DNA of 64,000 nt from Trichoplax sp. H2 (GCA_003344405.1 NOWV01000003.1:558001-622000); one strand, 5' to 3'; positions 11,947 to 24,960 are shown, numbered from the stretch's first letter. Notes: generated from the sequence alone by a model not told the origin. Program-made: numbers and translations.

Positions 11947-13907
11947 ATGTCATCCACACGGAGTCGAGACAATGATGATGATGAACAAGAACCTCATCGT
12001 AAAATTCCACGTACTTTGCAACAGCGTGATTCGGATCGACGCTTAATTGTAATTCTAGAAAATGCATCTCTAGAAAGTGTCAAGGTAATAAGATATACAT
12101 GTACTAGCACTTGCACTACCGCCGCCGCTCCTTTTTAATTGGGAGACAATTTAGCAAATTCGATACTTGCACGGACTTTAATTTTACTTATCAATAGTAA
12201 TTGTCGATAGTCCATATACTGTACGTTTATGTGAAAAGCTGTAACTTACTATACTGATTATACTCGTACGTATGTATCTACTGTAGGTTAAAAATAATTT
12301 CGAATTGTTAACTGCTGATCGGCATGCTAATATTTTACGAAAAAGCAAGAGAGATCCTGCCCTATATAGACCCGACATAGCCCATCAGGTAAATAATGAT
12401 AGTGTTATACAAATAATTTTTAAATTGCTATGCGTATTATATCGTATTGTAAGGCTGTTAGTTAAGGCTTATTGATATAAATTATTATAATTGTTATATT
12501 GAGCTCCACCTTACTAGAATCTGAGGTACGAAACATATTCGCATGTGCTATAGTCTTATATAGCGCTCAGAACTGGACTTCATAATCTGTATTATCAAAT
12601 ATTACATAAGTACAATCTTATTTTCTCATACGTTACTACACTATATTCCTCATGCTATCAATATCTGATATACAAACTGGCTCAGATTTACCGCACATCT
12701 GTTGAAAGTTTATAATTAATTGTTGTCATTATTACGCAAAGGCTTATGCTACCATAATTAATCTCATTTTTGCATAAGTTTTTGTCATGATGGATAGCAA
12801 TCCTTATTTGGACATATTTATATTAGCATTTTTTTTTAAAATAAATAACTTTTTTGTGCAATGGTATGATACTAACCCAAATCACATAATTACTTCGGGT
12901 TTCAGTGCTTGTTGATGTTACTAGACAGCCCTCTTAACCGCGCTGGAAACTTACAAGTTTACATTCATACCCAACGCAATGTCCTCATTGAAGTCAATCC
13001 ACAAACTCGTATTCCAAGAACTTTTGATAGATTCTGCGGTTTAATGGGCAAGCCTACTAAATAATTACGTTTATACGTGTAAAATTTTTCATCCTTTATC
13101 CTTTAAGATTAAGAGCCAGTTTTCAATATAATTCTGTATGTGCTTGAATCGGTGAGTCTTTGCTACTGCTAACTATACATTCATTCTCTTTTTTACTTAG
13201 TTCAATTACTGCATAAATTCAGTATTCATTCAGCAGAAGGATCCAAGAAATTACTAAAGGTTGTTTTTAGTAGTGGTAGTAATGAAAATTTTGCTGTTAT
13301 TATCATGGTACTTGGCTAATACAGCGATAAATTTAATTATACTATAATTACATTTGAAGGTTATCAAAAACCCTATTACTGATCATTTGCCTACTGGATG
13401 TCGAAAAATTGGTATCGTACATTGATGTAGTTGATCTACTATAGTAAATTTATTTAAAGAGATCTCAAAATTTTGAGCCATTATAGATTAAGATTCCTTT
13501 AACTTGAAGCTATAAAGTGTATTGCAGTATTTTACTGTATTCTTTTGGTAGGAACTTCTTTTAGCTGCGATAACCTTACTAAAGTTAATAAATTAGTGCC
13601 CCAAGATCAGCCCATAGTTTTCGTCATCGGTGCTATGGCTCATGGCAAAGTGAGTATATCTGAATTAAATTTCAGTTACAAGTATATTGCCGGTATGAGT
13701 TATATGCATTATTCTCATCCGGAGGAAAATAGTTAGCAATTGTAACTACAGTATGAAAAGTTGCACGTTGTATCTATTATTTTACCACTGTAGGTTGAAG
13801 TTGATTACACAGAAGAAGAAATTGCTATCTCTGAATATCCTCTTTCCGGGGCATTAACCTGCGCTAAAGTCTGCAACGCCTTCGAAGATGAATGGGGAAT
13901 ACTTTAG
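11947..13907 (+). CDS. EMG1: EMG1/NEP1 18S rRNA pseudouridine N1-methyltransferase
   Basis: Seven exons: 11947-12084, 12287-12388, 12906-13047, 13201-13259, 13360-13411, 13552-13649 and 13794-13907, giving 234 residues (human 244). The protein is a SPOUT-class methyltransferase that modifies a pseudouridine in the 18S rRNA decoding region and is needed for small-subunit assembly in the nucleolus. Family blocks in order are [13 protein letters not shown] near residue 30, [21 protein letters not shown], the RNA-contact stretch [40 protein letters not shown] (the SAM-binding knot loop) and the C-terminal [13 protein letters not shown]. All key blocks are intact. Intron 3 (13048-13200) begins GCAAGC, a GC-AG intron, and this junction is fixed by phase and by the restored GLMVQLLHK. 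The gene starts head to head with POLR2J and runs toward ANAPC11 (tail to tail). Confidence 0.97.
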
Positions 13908-15496
13908 CACTACATTGATGAAGTCTGTTATCACTTTAGAGATATATATGTTTTAAATTCTATAATTAAACGTTAAAAAGCTCACTTAATTTAGTATAAT
14001 TACATAGCGTACTGTGCTCAGGATGGGAAAGTTACTAGTAATACTCATGGGTTATATAATTTAGCGATGTAAATCAGCTTTTTATAATATAAATCCGCGA
14101 CATTCCGTTCACAGAACTATTCAAGCCTAGAATGAGATGCTTTGTACACTGCTTTCCAAAGCAATCTTTATACATGACGTAGTTTTTAATGTCAACTCGA
14201 TTATTAAGATCATATAGATGTTTTGCTAATGTTTATACCACAGCATTAATGTAATTGCTAATACTATTACTGTAGTCTATAAATCTACTATTTGAGCAAC
14301 GATTGGTATTTAAAACCTAAACGTGACATGGCAATTTCATCTTACTAATAAAATCAATTTTATTTTATATTATTTTACACTACTAAAGCTTCCGTACCGT
14401 GCATACCTGTATGTATCCGTCTAACGCAAAGTGTACGGTGTACACCTATGCGCATATACTCGTGGACTGCCATAAATATGAACCAGGGACTTCTAAGATG
14501 AATTTTCTCTTAGAAGTGCCTGTTATGAATTATGCAGTATAAAGTACGACGTATGTGAGCGAACGAAAGCTATTAATCCCTGTGAAGGCTTACTACTCAG
14601 CTCTAAACAGTAAGCACCAATATTGCACAATGTACAGTCATGGACTATTAAAGTTATGGTATTTTAGAAGTCCATGGTGCAGTAGGTTTGAAGCTCTTAC
14701 AAAATCGTGTACTTAGTACGTGCCGAAATTTTAAGGCGATAAATTTATGAAACTAATGATACGAGCATCAATGCTACGATTATAATAATTAATTTAATAC
14801 TGTACGCCAACTAAGCCGACATATTTACGTATCTCGCTAAATAAATGCTTGCAAAGTACATATAATTATATACGTATATAAGGTTGCATGACCATTTAAT
14901 TACACAGTAATTGCAATTATAATTATCCAAGTAATCAAATTCTGCACCGTGCACACCGGAGCACTGACTGCACATAGTAACTTAGAAATATTATTAATTA
15001 TTCAAACCAAGTTAATCGTTATAATAGCTACTATACTTATATTTTTATCATCGATTTTTCTCTTATATATATATATTATTATGCCCGTACTGTATTTTTG
15101 TATCGCTTCATTCTACTTTGCGTACGCGTACAGTAATTACAGGATTTGCTATTTATGACTTTGAGTCGTTATGAATAAGAAAGTTAGTTGGAGCAATTTC
15201 AAAGAGTATTTATGCGAGTAGAGCTGGCATATTTATATTCCTAACATTTGATGTATTATTACAGAAAATACACAGATCTAAGATACTACGCGTATAGTGT
15301 AGATTACAGTATACAAAGTCCATTGTGAATTTCGTTATATGTTAATAACACCACGATAGCTGTATGCAGGACGAAGACCTTCGTAGTGATAGAATCATAA
15401 CGCCAGACGTTGGAAAATTACAGGAAAAATAGTCCTGTAAGTCTACTTGCGTGTCTATCCTATGTATTCATAGCTCTTTTATCTTCAGTTTCAAGG
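13908..15496. other. Convergent spacer EMG1/ANAPC11
   Basis: About 1.6 kb between two gene ends. No coding evidence: the 69-codon ORF at 14949 is Ile/Tyr rich. It contains small hairpins at 14486-14520 and 14639-14676. GTAC palindromes are sparse here compared with the divergent intervals. Confidence 0.55.
14483..14520. repeat. Small inverted repeat (hairpin) sharing a 12-mer with 24959
   Basis: The left arm GGGACTTCTAAGA (14486-14498) pairs with the right arm at 14508-14520, 12 of 13 positions, around a 9-nt loop. The 12-mer CCAGGGACTTCT at its left edge recurs at 24959-24970, also as the left arm of a hairpin. Confidence 0.6.
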
Positions 15497-15757
15497 TTAA
15501 TGAGTCTTAAATTTCCATGACTGGCGGCACATTGGACAAGTCTGATCTTGATAATTCTGTGATTGCAACCATTTCAAAATACAATGTACATGAAAACAAT
15601 GCGAACATTCACCCCATACTATTGTACAATCATCACCAGGTAGTTTACACTCCGGGCAGCAAGAATCGAAGGGCATTCTACAGATACCACAATTGTCATC
15701 ATTCACTTGCCATTTCCAACTTGCTACACCTATCCATTTCTGTATAGTTACTTTCAT
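15497..15757 (-). CDS. ANAPC11: Anaphase-promoting complex subunit 11 (RING-H2)
   Basis: A single-exon 86-residue protein, close to the ~84 residues usual for the family. It is the catalytic RING subunit of the APC/C ubiquitin ligase; with APC2 it recruits the E2 and drives cyclin and securin ubiquitylation. The start MKVTIQKWIGVASW matches the conserved N-terminus that threads into the cullin. Zinc ligands are all present: CGIC, CCPEC, the GDDC insert, then CSHCFHVHCILKW and CPMCR. It ends WKFKTH. The whole ORF aligns without a gap larger than two residues, so the start is secure. Its start faces the MTFR1/PRR11-like gene across a 709-bp GTAC-rich interval. An intronless gene is unusual in this window. 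Confidence 0.98.
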   Translation of the reverse strand: MKVTIQKWIGVASWKWQVNDDNCGICRMPFDSCCPECKLPGDDCTIVWGECSHCFHVHCILKWLQSQNYQDQTCPMCRQSWKFKTH

Positions 15758-16466
15758 GATAATTTTGACTTTAGGTTCACTACCGAGTAAAACTTTCGCC
15801 AGATATTGTACTGTATCTTGATCTTTTAACCGTGGCTGTACAGTAAGTACTGTTCTGTGCTGAACTGCCTAGTGTACAGTATCATGGACTACTTACTACA
15901 GTACTGTACACTGTACAGCGTGGACTGCACCGGAGATGTCGTGCACCCAGAGGTCTTCATGGTCTAGTCCGAACCCTGTGTACAGTATAGCGCGTTTAAC
16001 CGCCACTCAAATTTGAAATCACGCATGCAGAATGACTGGTTAAATCATCACAGCGATAAAAGAAAAAACTTTTTATCTTGGGTTCGGTACTACACAGTAC
16101 AGTACAGTACAGTACGATAAGTTAGCACTGTACAGTACAGTACAGTACAGTATGCTTTTTTCTGAACTCTACAGTACAGTACAGTATGCTTTTTTCTGAA
16201 CTCTACAGTACAGTACACTGTAAATGTATGTACAGTACTGTACTGTACAGTACTATGGAACCAGTCTTTTTGCCTACGGACTTTTCTTTTTCTTGACATT
16301 TTATTGGTCTCTATGGTACAGTACAACACTCGTTTGGTTTTAATACTCGCGTGTACAGTACTTCACCTACAGTATTACATTGAGCAACCATATTATTCAA
16401 TTTGAGTGTCGGCTTCAACGTTGAAACATTTCGACTTGGAACTAATCACTGAGTTCAGAGCTAAAA
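15758..16466. promoter_or_regulatory. Divergent promoter interval ANAPC11/MTFR1-like
   Basis: The interval between two divergent start codons, most of it filled by the GTAC-palindrome cluster at 15828-16330. It also has a 16-mer GAGGTCTTCATGGTCT (15950-15965) that recurs inside the cluster at 44635-44650. Confidence 0.55.
15828..16330. repeat. GTAC-palindrome repeat cluster with a short tandem duplication
   Basis: Dense runs of TACAGTAC / GTACTGTA on both strands. Within it, a unit of about 35 bp containing TGCTTTTTTCTGAACTC followed by a TACAGTACAGTAC run is repeated in tandem (about 16150-16220). The minus-strand ORF at 16090-16329 is a repeat translation and is not coding. Confidence 0.85.
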
Positions 16467-16859
16467 ATGGAAGTAACTTCATCTCCAGATAAACTTGGCA
16501 AATTTGAGGATGCCCCTCCCTTGTCGAAGACTTATTGCCAACGTATAAGTGTTGAAGAATATGAACAAGTAGGAGAAGAAGCTACTCGTACAGCGTTAAA
16601 AAACTTAGTGTCCAATTTAGAAGCTGATTCGGAATTATACAAGCGAGTGTTGCGAAAAAGAAAGCAGGAATCTTTAGAAAATTCCGGCCTTTTTAGCTAT
16701 GTGAAATGTAAAATATATTCGTTTCTAAATTACACTGAGCATTTGCAAATATCAGATGAAGATTACCACAATGAAATAGAGCGGTTAAAGTATAATATTA
16801 TAAATGCCTTCAATTATGCTCAAGGTGAGGATTGTAGCAAAGTGACTATCATTAAATCG

Positions 16860-16899
<40 letters not shown>

Positions 16900-18561
16900 T
16901 AGACAGCACATACAGTATACAAATTTCTATTACATTCATATGGGAATAACGGGACACATTATGCAACCACACTACTATGCTTACAGCAATTGATCAGCCT
17001 AGCCATAACCACAGATTTCTGTCGCGTGCAATCAGTAAGGGAAAGCAAAAATATTATTAAAATCAGCTAACAACAATTATAATCATAACTAGTGTATTAC
17101 TTCATAATAGCAAATGAAATTGAAAAATAAAAACATCTTAACACAGTCCAAAGCTTTCAATCGTCGAAGAAGAATGTAGCATCGTACAACAGAGCGCGAC
17201 ATTTATCATATGCAGGGATACTACAAATATAGATTGTATACGGATAATATAACATTTTAATTATAATTATGACACAAACGAAGGTAATATCGAGTTAAAA
17301 ACTATATAGTGACTTTAAACAATATAAGATACAACAATGTTATAGATTATACAGTATACAGTATACTATACAATATCCTATCAGCATTGACGACTATATT
17401 ATATAGAAGATTACTGGAAGAAGTCTCCAGGAGTCCTTATACGCACCTAAATTTAGTTAAAAATTTTCAATGGAGGTCCATCAAAGGTATAGAAAGTAGT
17501 TATAATTTATTCATTGGTACTTTAGTTACGAGTAAAACATGAAGCAAATTCATTGAGAGTAAAACACTATTACTTGTATTGAGTAGCAGCTTATCTTATG
17601 TTTATGGTTAGAACAATAAAATAGAGCCTCACTTTATCGTATAACTTTACTATGCTTGAGCACAACCTTTGACTTGGTAAGTCTCACAGAAATCTAATTA
17701 GCCTCTTAAGATAGGAATGACAGCTTCTCATTCAGATCTACAATAAGAATAATAAATAGAACGATTTAGCGAATTTATGCATTCGGACTATAAGTGTAAC
17801 TTCAGGTATTATTGAATTAGTTAATTAATTTTATTTTATTCGCCATCCTATGTAACAATTCGATAACGATTAGACACGAAAACTTTAAAAATAATAGGAC
17901 AGTCCTTTATTTATAATGTAGTCGAAAGGTTTGACATGGGTGTACTGTATTCAGACTACTCACTGCATAGATGAAAGGTATTACATTACCTTATGCATAT
18001 CTAGACCTCATTTCTATACCATGAATACTACTACAAGTATTATCTTTTTGTTGTAAGACAGATATCATGAAATAGGCATACTTTAAATATCCATCGCTAG
18101 TAGTGTGCTATTCGTTCGTGTATGCGTCTGACTTTGTGTCCAGTATCATGAATTTCACGAATGATGCCACGAAATCATTACCACCGAATTTGAAATTTTT
18201 AAGATTCTGATCGTCCATGTCTTATTACTCTTGATTTTTTTTTCGTCCATGTATGCAACTACCAGATAGACGTATTATTTTAAGCTAATCATCTAGAATA
18301 AATGATATATAATTATTTATATTGTGTTAGTAAAATTGTTGTAATGTGAAAATGTCGACGATAAAGAATATCTACATCTCACTTTTGTAGAATCTAAACT
18401 CAATAAAGACCAGAGATATTCCCGCAGATTAATAGAAAAAAAAAGTAAAGACATGATTGAAAAAATGATCCAGTCTTCTATAACTGAAATAGAACAAAAA
18501 GCCGAATCTTCCTCTTCATCTTGTTACCAACAAAGGGAATCTGCTCAAGTAACTCTTAAAG

Positions 18562-18592
<31 letters not shown>

Positions 18593-19414
18593 ACCACCAC
18601 CATTGCCCAGCGCACCCATTATGAGTAGTACTGATGGAAATACACGTAATCCCGAAAAGGTAAATGAATTTACTAGAATATCTGCACCTCCCATAGAAGC
18701 AAGCACTTCCATTTATACTATTTACATGAATCAGTTTGAAACCTTATCGCTTGTAGGTTACTGTAAAAAATTTAAAAAGCCTAACGATTGCTAAATTTTA
18801 TTTTATTTGTAAATAAAGAAACTTGGTAATCAATCTGAGTTGGACAAGAAAAATGAGTAAAATTTCCTAGTTGTATTTATATTTTGATTGGGATTACGTT
18901 ATATACTATTTACTGTAGAGTAAATAAATTTAATTTTTTTCAACTTTAATCTTTTTAAATAGATTTACAACAGAATCAACCAAAAATACCTCTTCTATTG
19001 AATCTACGAATTTAGAAGCAAATAAGAAATGTCCTAGTGTCGACGAGACTTCTTTGCACGATTCTATAATGTCTGTAATTAAGGATGGATCTGCTTTGGC
19101 AAGTTTGCGTAAAACGAGGTAAGATGTTGTTTTCCCGGGATGAAACAGATTCTGTTAACTGATATAATGGCTTTAAAACTTCTAAATAGTTTACTTCCTA
19201 TCTTAAACAATTAAACAGTGCCGATGATGATCAAATTGAAATCAAAAGACGTCGATTGCAACAAGAGGATAATGACGCCATGAAAAAATTTTTTAACGAA
19301 AAGCTCATCGATAAATTTAAGAATGTCGCTCGTAGTCCGGAAGTTTCTGACATATCCAATAATTCAGGGTTCGATGATGTCGTAAATACTCATAATGGTA
19401 GTTGGTTACAGTAA
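16467..19414 (+). CDS. Proline-rich MTFR1/PRR11-like protein
   Basis: Proposed exons are 16467-16824, 18391-18756, 18974-19118 and 19219-19414, which sum to 354 residues in frame. Exons 1, 2 and 4 join cleanly by phase. The exon 2/3 junction is uncertain: a stronger GTAAAT donor at 18660 exists but does not keep the frame. Layout: a charged N-terminal half with predicted helices, a linker, a run of 11 prolines after KAPL (about residue 180), then a C-terminal block resembling the MTFR1 (mitochondrial fission regulator) and PRR11 families. That block has SVIKDGSALASLRKTS, followed by KRRRLQQEDNDAMKKF and a short FKNVARSPEVSD tail. Those families are about 290-390 residues long and share a polyproline tract upstream of a similar SVKLRS-like motif, so length and order agree. 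The similarity is short and I could not test it. The polyproline tract is coded by a pure CCA repeat. Confidence 0.45.
16863..16896. repeat. (TA)n microsatellite in intron 1
   Basis: About 16 uninterrupted TA units in intron 1 of the MTFR1/PRR11-like gene. Likely length polymorphic. Confidence 0.9.
18567..18602 (+). repeat. Coding (CCA)n repeat for polyproline
   Basis: A run of about 11 CCA codons inside exon 2 of the MTFR1/PRR11-like gene, all using one proline codon. Such uniform codon use suggests recent slippage expansion. Confidence 0.85.
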
Positions 19415-20454
19415 CCATTACAAAATACTCATACGGTATAAATATGCGTTTATATGCATTATACACTCTCTAGTCAACACTTTCTTCTTAAGACATGTAC
19501 TAACATAAAGCTTGTCCTAAGAAAAGTTATAATCAGTCAAACAGTACCAATTGATACCACAAATATGCTATATCGTATTCTAATACGTATTCAATTTTAA
19601 TGAACTTTTCGCAGAAAATTACGTAGATAGATTTTAACCAATGTATTAAAAGAATCATTATTCTTAATCAGTTCACAGGCAATAATGTAATTATCTTAAG
19701 TTATTTTGCTAAATCACGACACAGAATACCGCATACAATTATATTTTCACTCTATATCATTTATTTCCCTTCCGAGTTGAATCATTGTCCATAAAACAAT
19801 ATTAGTAGCTTATCATTATTATGATAATGAAGCACATGACTTAGCATACAATTTCCTATACAGCAACTGAATATTAGCCCCTAAATACTCTTGTAGGTAT
19901 CTGTACAAAAACTATACACGTAAATAAAATGATCTTTCCAATATAGCCTCAACTACCTTTCATTACTAATTTTTGAACTACTGCCATCAGGTTTTGGATA
20001 TGATCCTTAGCAATGATATTTAAATATGTTATTGATACACTGTACATCATATAATGTATGATGTTCGATATTTGTAACTTTGAATAATTTTTATTACAAT
20101 TGTTCATCGCAACCCTAATTGTACTTCGTGCGGGTTATACTAGGGACTCCCAAGAATCTCTAAATATATAAGTAACCATGTTATTATATGTACTCCATAC
20201 CAATATTAGGTTAATACTATAGATGGTAATATTATAAATATCCAGTAAAAACAGGTAGGAGTAAAATCAAAGACTACAATAGCACTTCTCCAGACGTACT
20301 TACTACTACTTATCAGTCAAAATATACTATTTAGGAGCGATATTACTTCCAATTGTTGATCATACATAGTAAAGACTCAAAACCTGTTCATTTCGTCAAG
20401 GACAGCACAAAAGTCGTGTAGTAAATTAGACAATTACAACAAATCCGTTCATCA
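19415..20454. other. Convergent spacer MTFR1-like/MFSD13A
   Basis: About 1 kb between two gene ends. No ORF, no clear repeat, and almost no GTAC palindromes. Confidence 0.5.
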
Positions 20455-23400
20455 TTAAACGGACGCGCCAAAAAAACCGTGATTCTTGACACGTTGCCCT
20501 CTTAAAGAATAGAAGGACCAGATCAAAATCTGTATAACAGATGCTACGATAGGGACCAAACAAATCATGCTGAACATGGCTTGTCTTAATTCCGGTTTAG
20601 CGGGAATAGTCACTGCTAAAAGTCATAAAATTCTTTGTAAGATAAAATTTGTAATTCTATAGATTTCAGAATATATTAGTCGACGATAGTTTTCTTAAAA
20701 ACAATCCTATAGAACTTATCTAAATATTAATAATGCTTTATTACAACCTTGACTTCCGTGCTACCAGGGCAATCACCGAAAAGAATTTCATGCAATAAAA
20801 TTGAATTAAAATATATTTGCATTGTACTACTACTTTTGAAATTTAAGTAAGATAACGAACCTGGTAACCATAGCCGGTTAGAAAACTAACTACAAACATG
20901 GGAGCTAATGATTGGGCAGGCTTAGTAAAGAGAGCATTGGTACCAAAAATCATAGAGGAGATTGGAGCCCTTACAAAATTTTAAAATTTTAATTTCACCA
21001 TGGTTAACAATTTGCCATGAAATTATAGTGAAGCACTACTATAGGACAAGTTATTTACATGGATGTATTGCAATTATTATACCTTCTCTTATATTTAGCC
21101 CTGTCATCATCAATGATATCCGAGACGGATAAATTGAATAAAGAAAATGTGGCTTCTGGTAAACTCCTACAGATCAAAATTAAAATCAATTACATATTGA
21201 AACAAGTTTGGTAAGACAATTCTTTTTATACAGTACAGTACATACCTATCCAATACCATAAAGAATATTAAAAATATCATATTACTAGGACCACTTAAAA
21301 ACATTGCTAGTGCCAGTGCGAACTAAGTGTACAAGCGAAAGAACATGAGAGTTAATACAGTAGCATATAAGCAGATTTCTTGAGGTAAAGTTGAGTATAT
21401 TTCTTCAACAAATTTACCTTGACGAAAAACGAAACCATTATGCAACGGTATGATCCGAATCTTGCCAGCAATGGGGAAAACAAAAGAACCAGTATCTTAT
21501 CCGAGAATTAATATAACCTTAACTGACATAAACTTATAATAGCTTCCTTATGGTAAGATTACTAAGGCACCTGAGGTAAAACGAAGGCAGAACCAGCCAT
21601 AATGCTCCTTGCTTGCTATTAAGATATTAAATATGTTTTTAGGTTAATAATTTAACAAGATTTGCGCAGTAATTCATTACACTTACGGGAAGTAAAGACG
21701 AACCAATCAAGTTGTCCGCGAAAATTGAAAAGAAATTACTGCCAATAGTATTATGAAAAATCTAGGTTGATACAAAATGGTAATAATGTAAATAAACTTA
21801 AATATAAATATAAACATAATATATATATGTTCTGTTGGTATAATTTCTCTAATTGCTATAAAACTAATCAATATAATCTCAATTGAAAGTAACTTTCTTG
21901 AGAGCTTTAAGCTCTTACCTGTAAAAAATTCATCAATACGAATAAGGCTATCATTATAGAGTAAAACATTGAAGATCAGAACATTATTTTTACAAAAGAA
22001 TTAGTACACAAAAGCGGCATCTTTCTTAAAAAATTGTATTGTATATCAAATAGAATAATAAATTTACCAAACTGCTTGTTGGTTGTAATTTGCTTAAACA
22101 AGGTGTACAATGTAATATCTGATAACGGATTGTCATCTTCGCCTAATATTTCATAGAAAGGTAGCATCATTGTAACAAAATATGAAGACACTATATGGAT
22201 CTAATTTTCAAGTTTATATTCAACTTCGCAGTACTAATAAGCTCTTACCGCTATCAATCAGGACGGAGTTAGAGCTTTCTGCATCAGAAATATTAATCGC
22301 ATATCTTGCTGTGTATGTCATTGCAAAGTAGCTGATACTCGCAATAACAACACAACAGATTTGGAAATATCTAAAATATTTCAACTAGTAATAAAAAATC
22401 TATTCAGTAAATCAAAATAATTCATTTTGCTACAATTTCAGATCCAAGCAAAGCCTAGAACCTGATTGCATTGTTCCTCTTATCAATGTACACTTGTACA
22501 GTATAGCATTCGAAATTACGAATTCAGATATCGTAAGTTAGTCAATATAACAGCTGACTACTACTGTAGACGTAAAATTATTACTTTTTATTTGAAAGAA
22601 AGTAATCGCAAAGACATACATTTTGAGATATAAGTTCAGTAAATAAAACGGCGCTAGATCCAATTATTGATGCTATTTGGCTGAAGTGCAATAGTATAAC
22701 AAAGATAGTTAATCTTTAGCAAACTTCGAACGAATAGACCTAAATAATGATAAATTATCTATATTGGTGTGAAAAGTGAGAGTTAAACATTAATTACCTG
22801 TATTTAAGGACTGTTTGTCTGTCAGATTCCTTGGTAGCGATTTCAGCAAACAAAGCACACTGTGCTAAGAGAACTGTTAAGAAGACATACAATACATTCA
22901 AATCAATTCACCAGAGGTGTGTGAATGTTATACATGTGTGCCTTATACTGTACATATACGACTCGTATTTCTAAGTTTATACAGTATAACATTACCATAC
23001 GTAAACATGCCATCGTAAAAACAGAGAGAGGTAATCAAATGCATTCCAACTACCCAATCGCTGTCACCAAAGGCCGTCCAAGGTATCCAAGGAATTAAAA
23101 AGCTATAAATTTACAGGTAATTCAAAACATTGAAATATCAATTAGAACATAACAAGGCTATTGCCTCTATAACAGGAGAAAGTTCATCATTATCATTAAC
23201 GGTCTATCACAAACACTATAAGGGTGCTAATTTCCTAAGTAGTGCAGACCTTAACGCAAATATGGGAGCTCCATATAAAATTGCAGTCCTGCGGCGGCGT
23301 GAGAAGGCAACTTTGGAACTATCCTGAGTAATAAAGCAGAACTTTTGACTTGCAACAAAATACTGTGCATGCTTAAGATGGAAATCCATTTATAATTGCG

Positions 23401-24299
23401 AATCACCGATTTCCATTTAACTGTAAGTTATGTCCTTTTGTATCTTATAGTATTATAACCACTTACAAAATTATAATATAAAATCAATTTCACTAACTCA
23501 ATTTTACTTAGTAAGGTTATTCTTACTTGTAAATAGCCAAATAATGGATCATTAATTGCATTCCACACCAAGTAAATGAGCTGAGCGCGATAAAACCAGG
23601 TATTATTAATTCTAAAGGGCAAATGATTTACAAGAAAACGATTAAAGATGGTGTCAGAAACATTATCAAATGAAAATCCTTCTGAAAAAGAAGCGGACGC
23701 TAAACTCCAAGTTAATACAAGCAAGATCTCAAGCGGCATCTTATGGGTACTTTAATCTTATTGTGGCTCTGACTTAATTGCCCGTTACATTTATGTGCTT
23801 AATAATAATTGACAGTAAAGTTAACGTCAATCAATGAATTATAACTTGGAAAAAATTCTGATGGACTAACAGCTTTAAAGATTGCTAGCAAATATGAAAC
23901 TACAGCTCCACCTAACGTTACTTATCAGTTCTAGAAATTCTTAAATCTATCTATGCATATGCTATTGCTAAAATAGATTACATAAAGCTTCACGTAATGT
24001 ATTTTAGTAGTATCAATAGCAGAAAAAGATAACATACTACTTTTCAATGGATATCCTATTAAATAAGATCTAATGACAAGTCATTATATGCCATAGTAGA
24101 GCTAAGTTATAAACATAATAATAAATATTCAAGTTACTTATTACATGAATAGATAGACTGAAATTAATACAAGAAGCACTATAATCTACCTGTAGCCATT
24201 GAGAAATAATTTGATGTAATAGAACTGAAAGATAGAGTTCATCATGGACGCAGCCAAGGTCGTCGACGCATATGCAATAGCACTCTTGGTAATCGACAT
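20455..24299 (-). CDS. MFSD13A: MFSD13A/TMEM180-type major facilitator membrane protein
   Basis: Sixteen minus-strand exons: 24190-24299, 23527-23611, 23250-23323, 22996-23102, 22798-22873, 22585-22680, 22249-22370, 22068-22142, 21919-21947, 21687-21761, 21571-21615, 21418-21495, 21246-21322, 21083-21166, 20869-20969 and 20455-20615. They give 464 residues (human TMEM180 about 517), and all phases fit. Family landmarks in order are YLVWNAINDPLFGYLQ (the MFS motif between TM2 and TM3), FLIPWIPWTAF, LCFYDGMFTYV with the AEIATKESDR loop, FNFLQIFHNTIGSNFF, SIMAGSAFVLPQ, SVSDIIDDDRAKYKRR, GTNALFTKPAQSLAPMF, and a final helix. It is a multi-pass protein with hydrophobic segments throughout. The family is related to MFS/GPH sugar transporters, but no transport substrate is established. 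Exon 9 is only 29 nt. The last acceptor is a NAGNAG (TAGCAG), so a one-residue splice variant is possible. No single ORF longer than 103 codons reveals this gene. It starts head to head with TRAPPC11. Confidence 0.93.
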
Positions 24300-24960
24300 T
24301 TTTTCATTCCTGACGTTAGAGAGTGTATACTAAGTAAAACACGTTAGCCACGCGCTTTATGTCATTTATACAACATATACGAAATACTATACTCGTATAA
24401 ACGCGAATATATATCCGTAAATTCCTTACGTTTTACTGTAAGAATAGGCAGATTAGACCAGAACGTAATTAAAAGTAGAAGTTCCACAATTCAAATGCAC
24501 AAGAAGCGGTAAATAGACTAGAATTATGGCATAACGATAAAGAGAGAAAGCGAATGTACACAGTTAATTTTTAAAGTGAATAATAGTATACAGTACTTTC
24601 TGTGTTATATTAGATTAGATTTTAGATTTTATTACATTTTATTATGGACGTGAAACTAATACAAAGTAGATATCTAATCAACCAACGAGCCACTTTGAAC
24701 TTATTCCCATTGCGTGGGTTATGTACTGTTTCGCTTACGATAGAGATTGTACTCAGTAAGTACTGAGTGCCTTTAACTCGCATTTCATATATCGCGAAAG
24801 TTTCTATATTTCTCCTTTAATACTACATACAGTTCAGTAATATTGAGGGTTTATTGTGTATAATAGCATGAGTGCTATGCTGTACTGGTGTACTGTATTG
24901 GACATCCATTCATACGATCCGTACTGTACGCGTATATTGTATGTACATGTGTTACTTACC

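Noticed and set aside
16090-16329. 79-codon minus ORF rich in YCTV
   Set aside because: Repeat translation with no independent protein character.
23130-23327. 65-codon plus ORF
   Set aside because: Antisense shadow of MFSD13A exon 3 and the adjacent intron.
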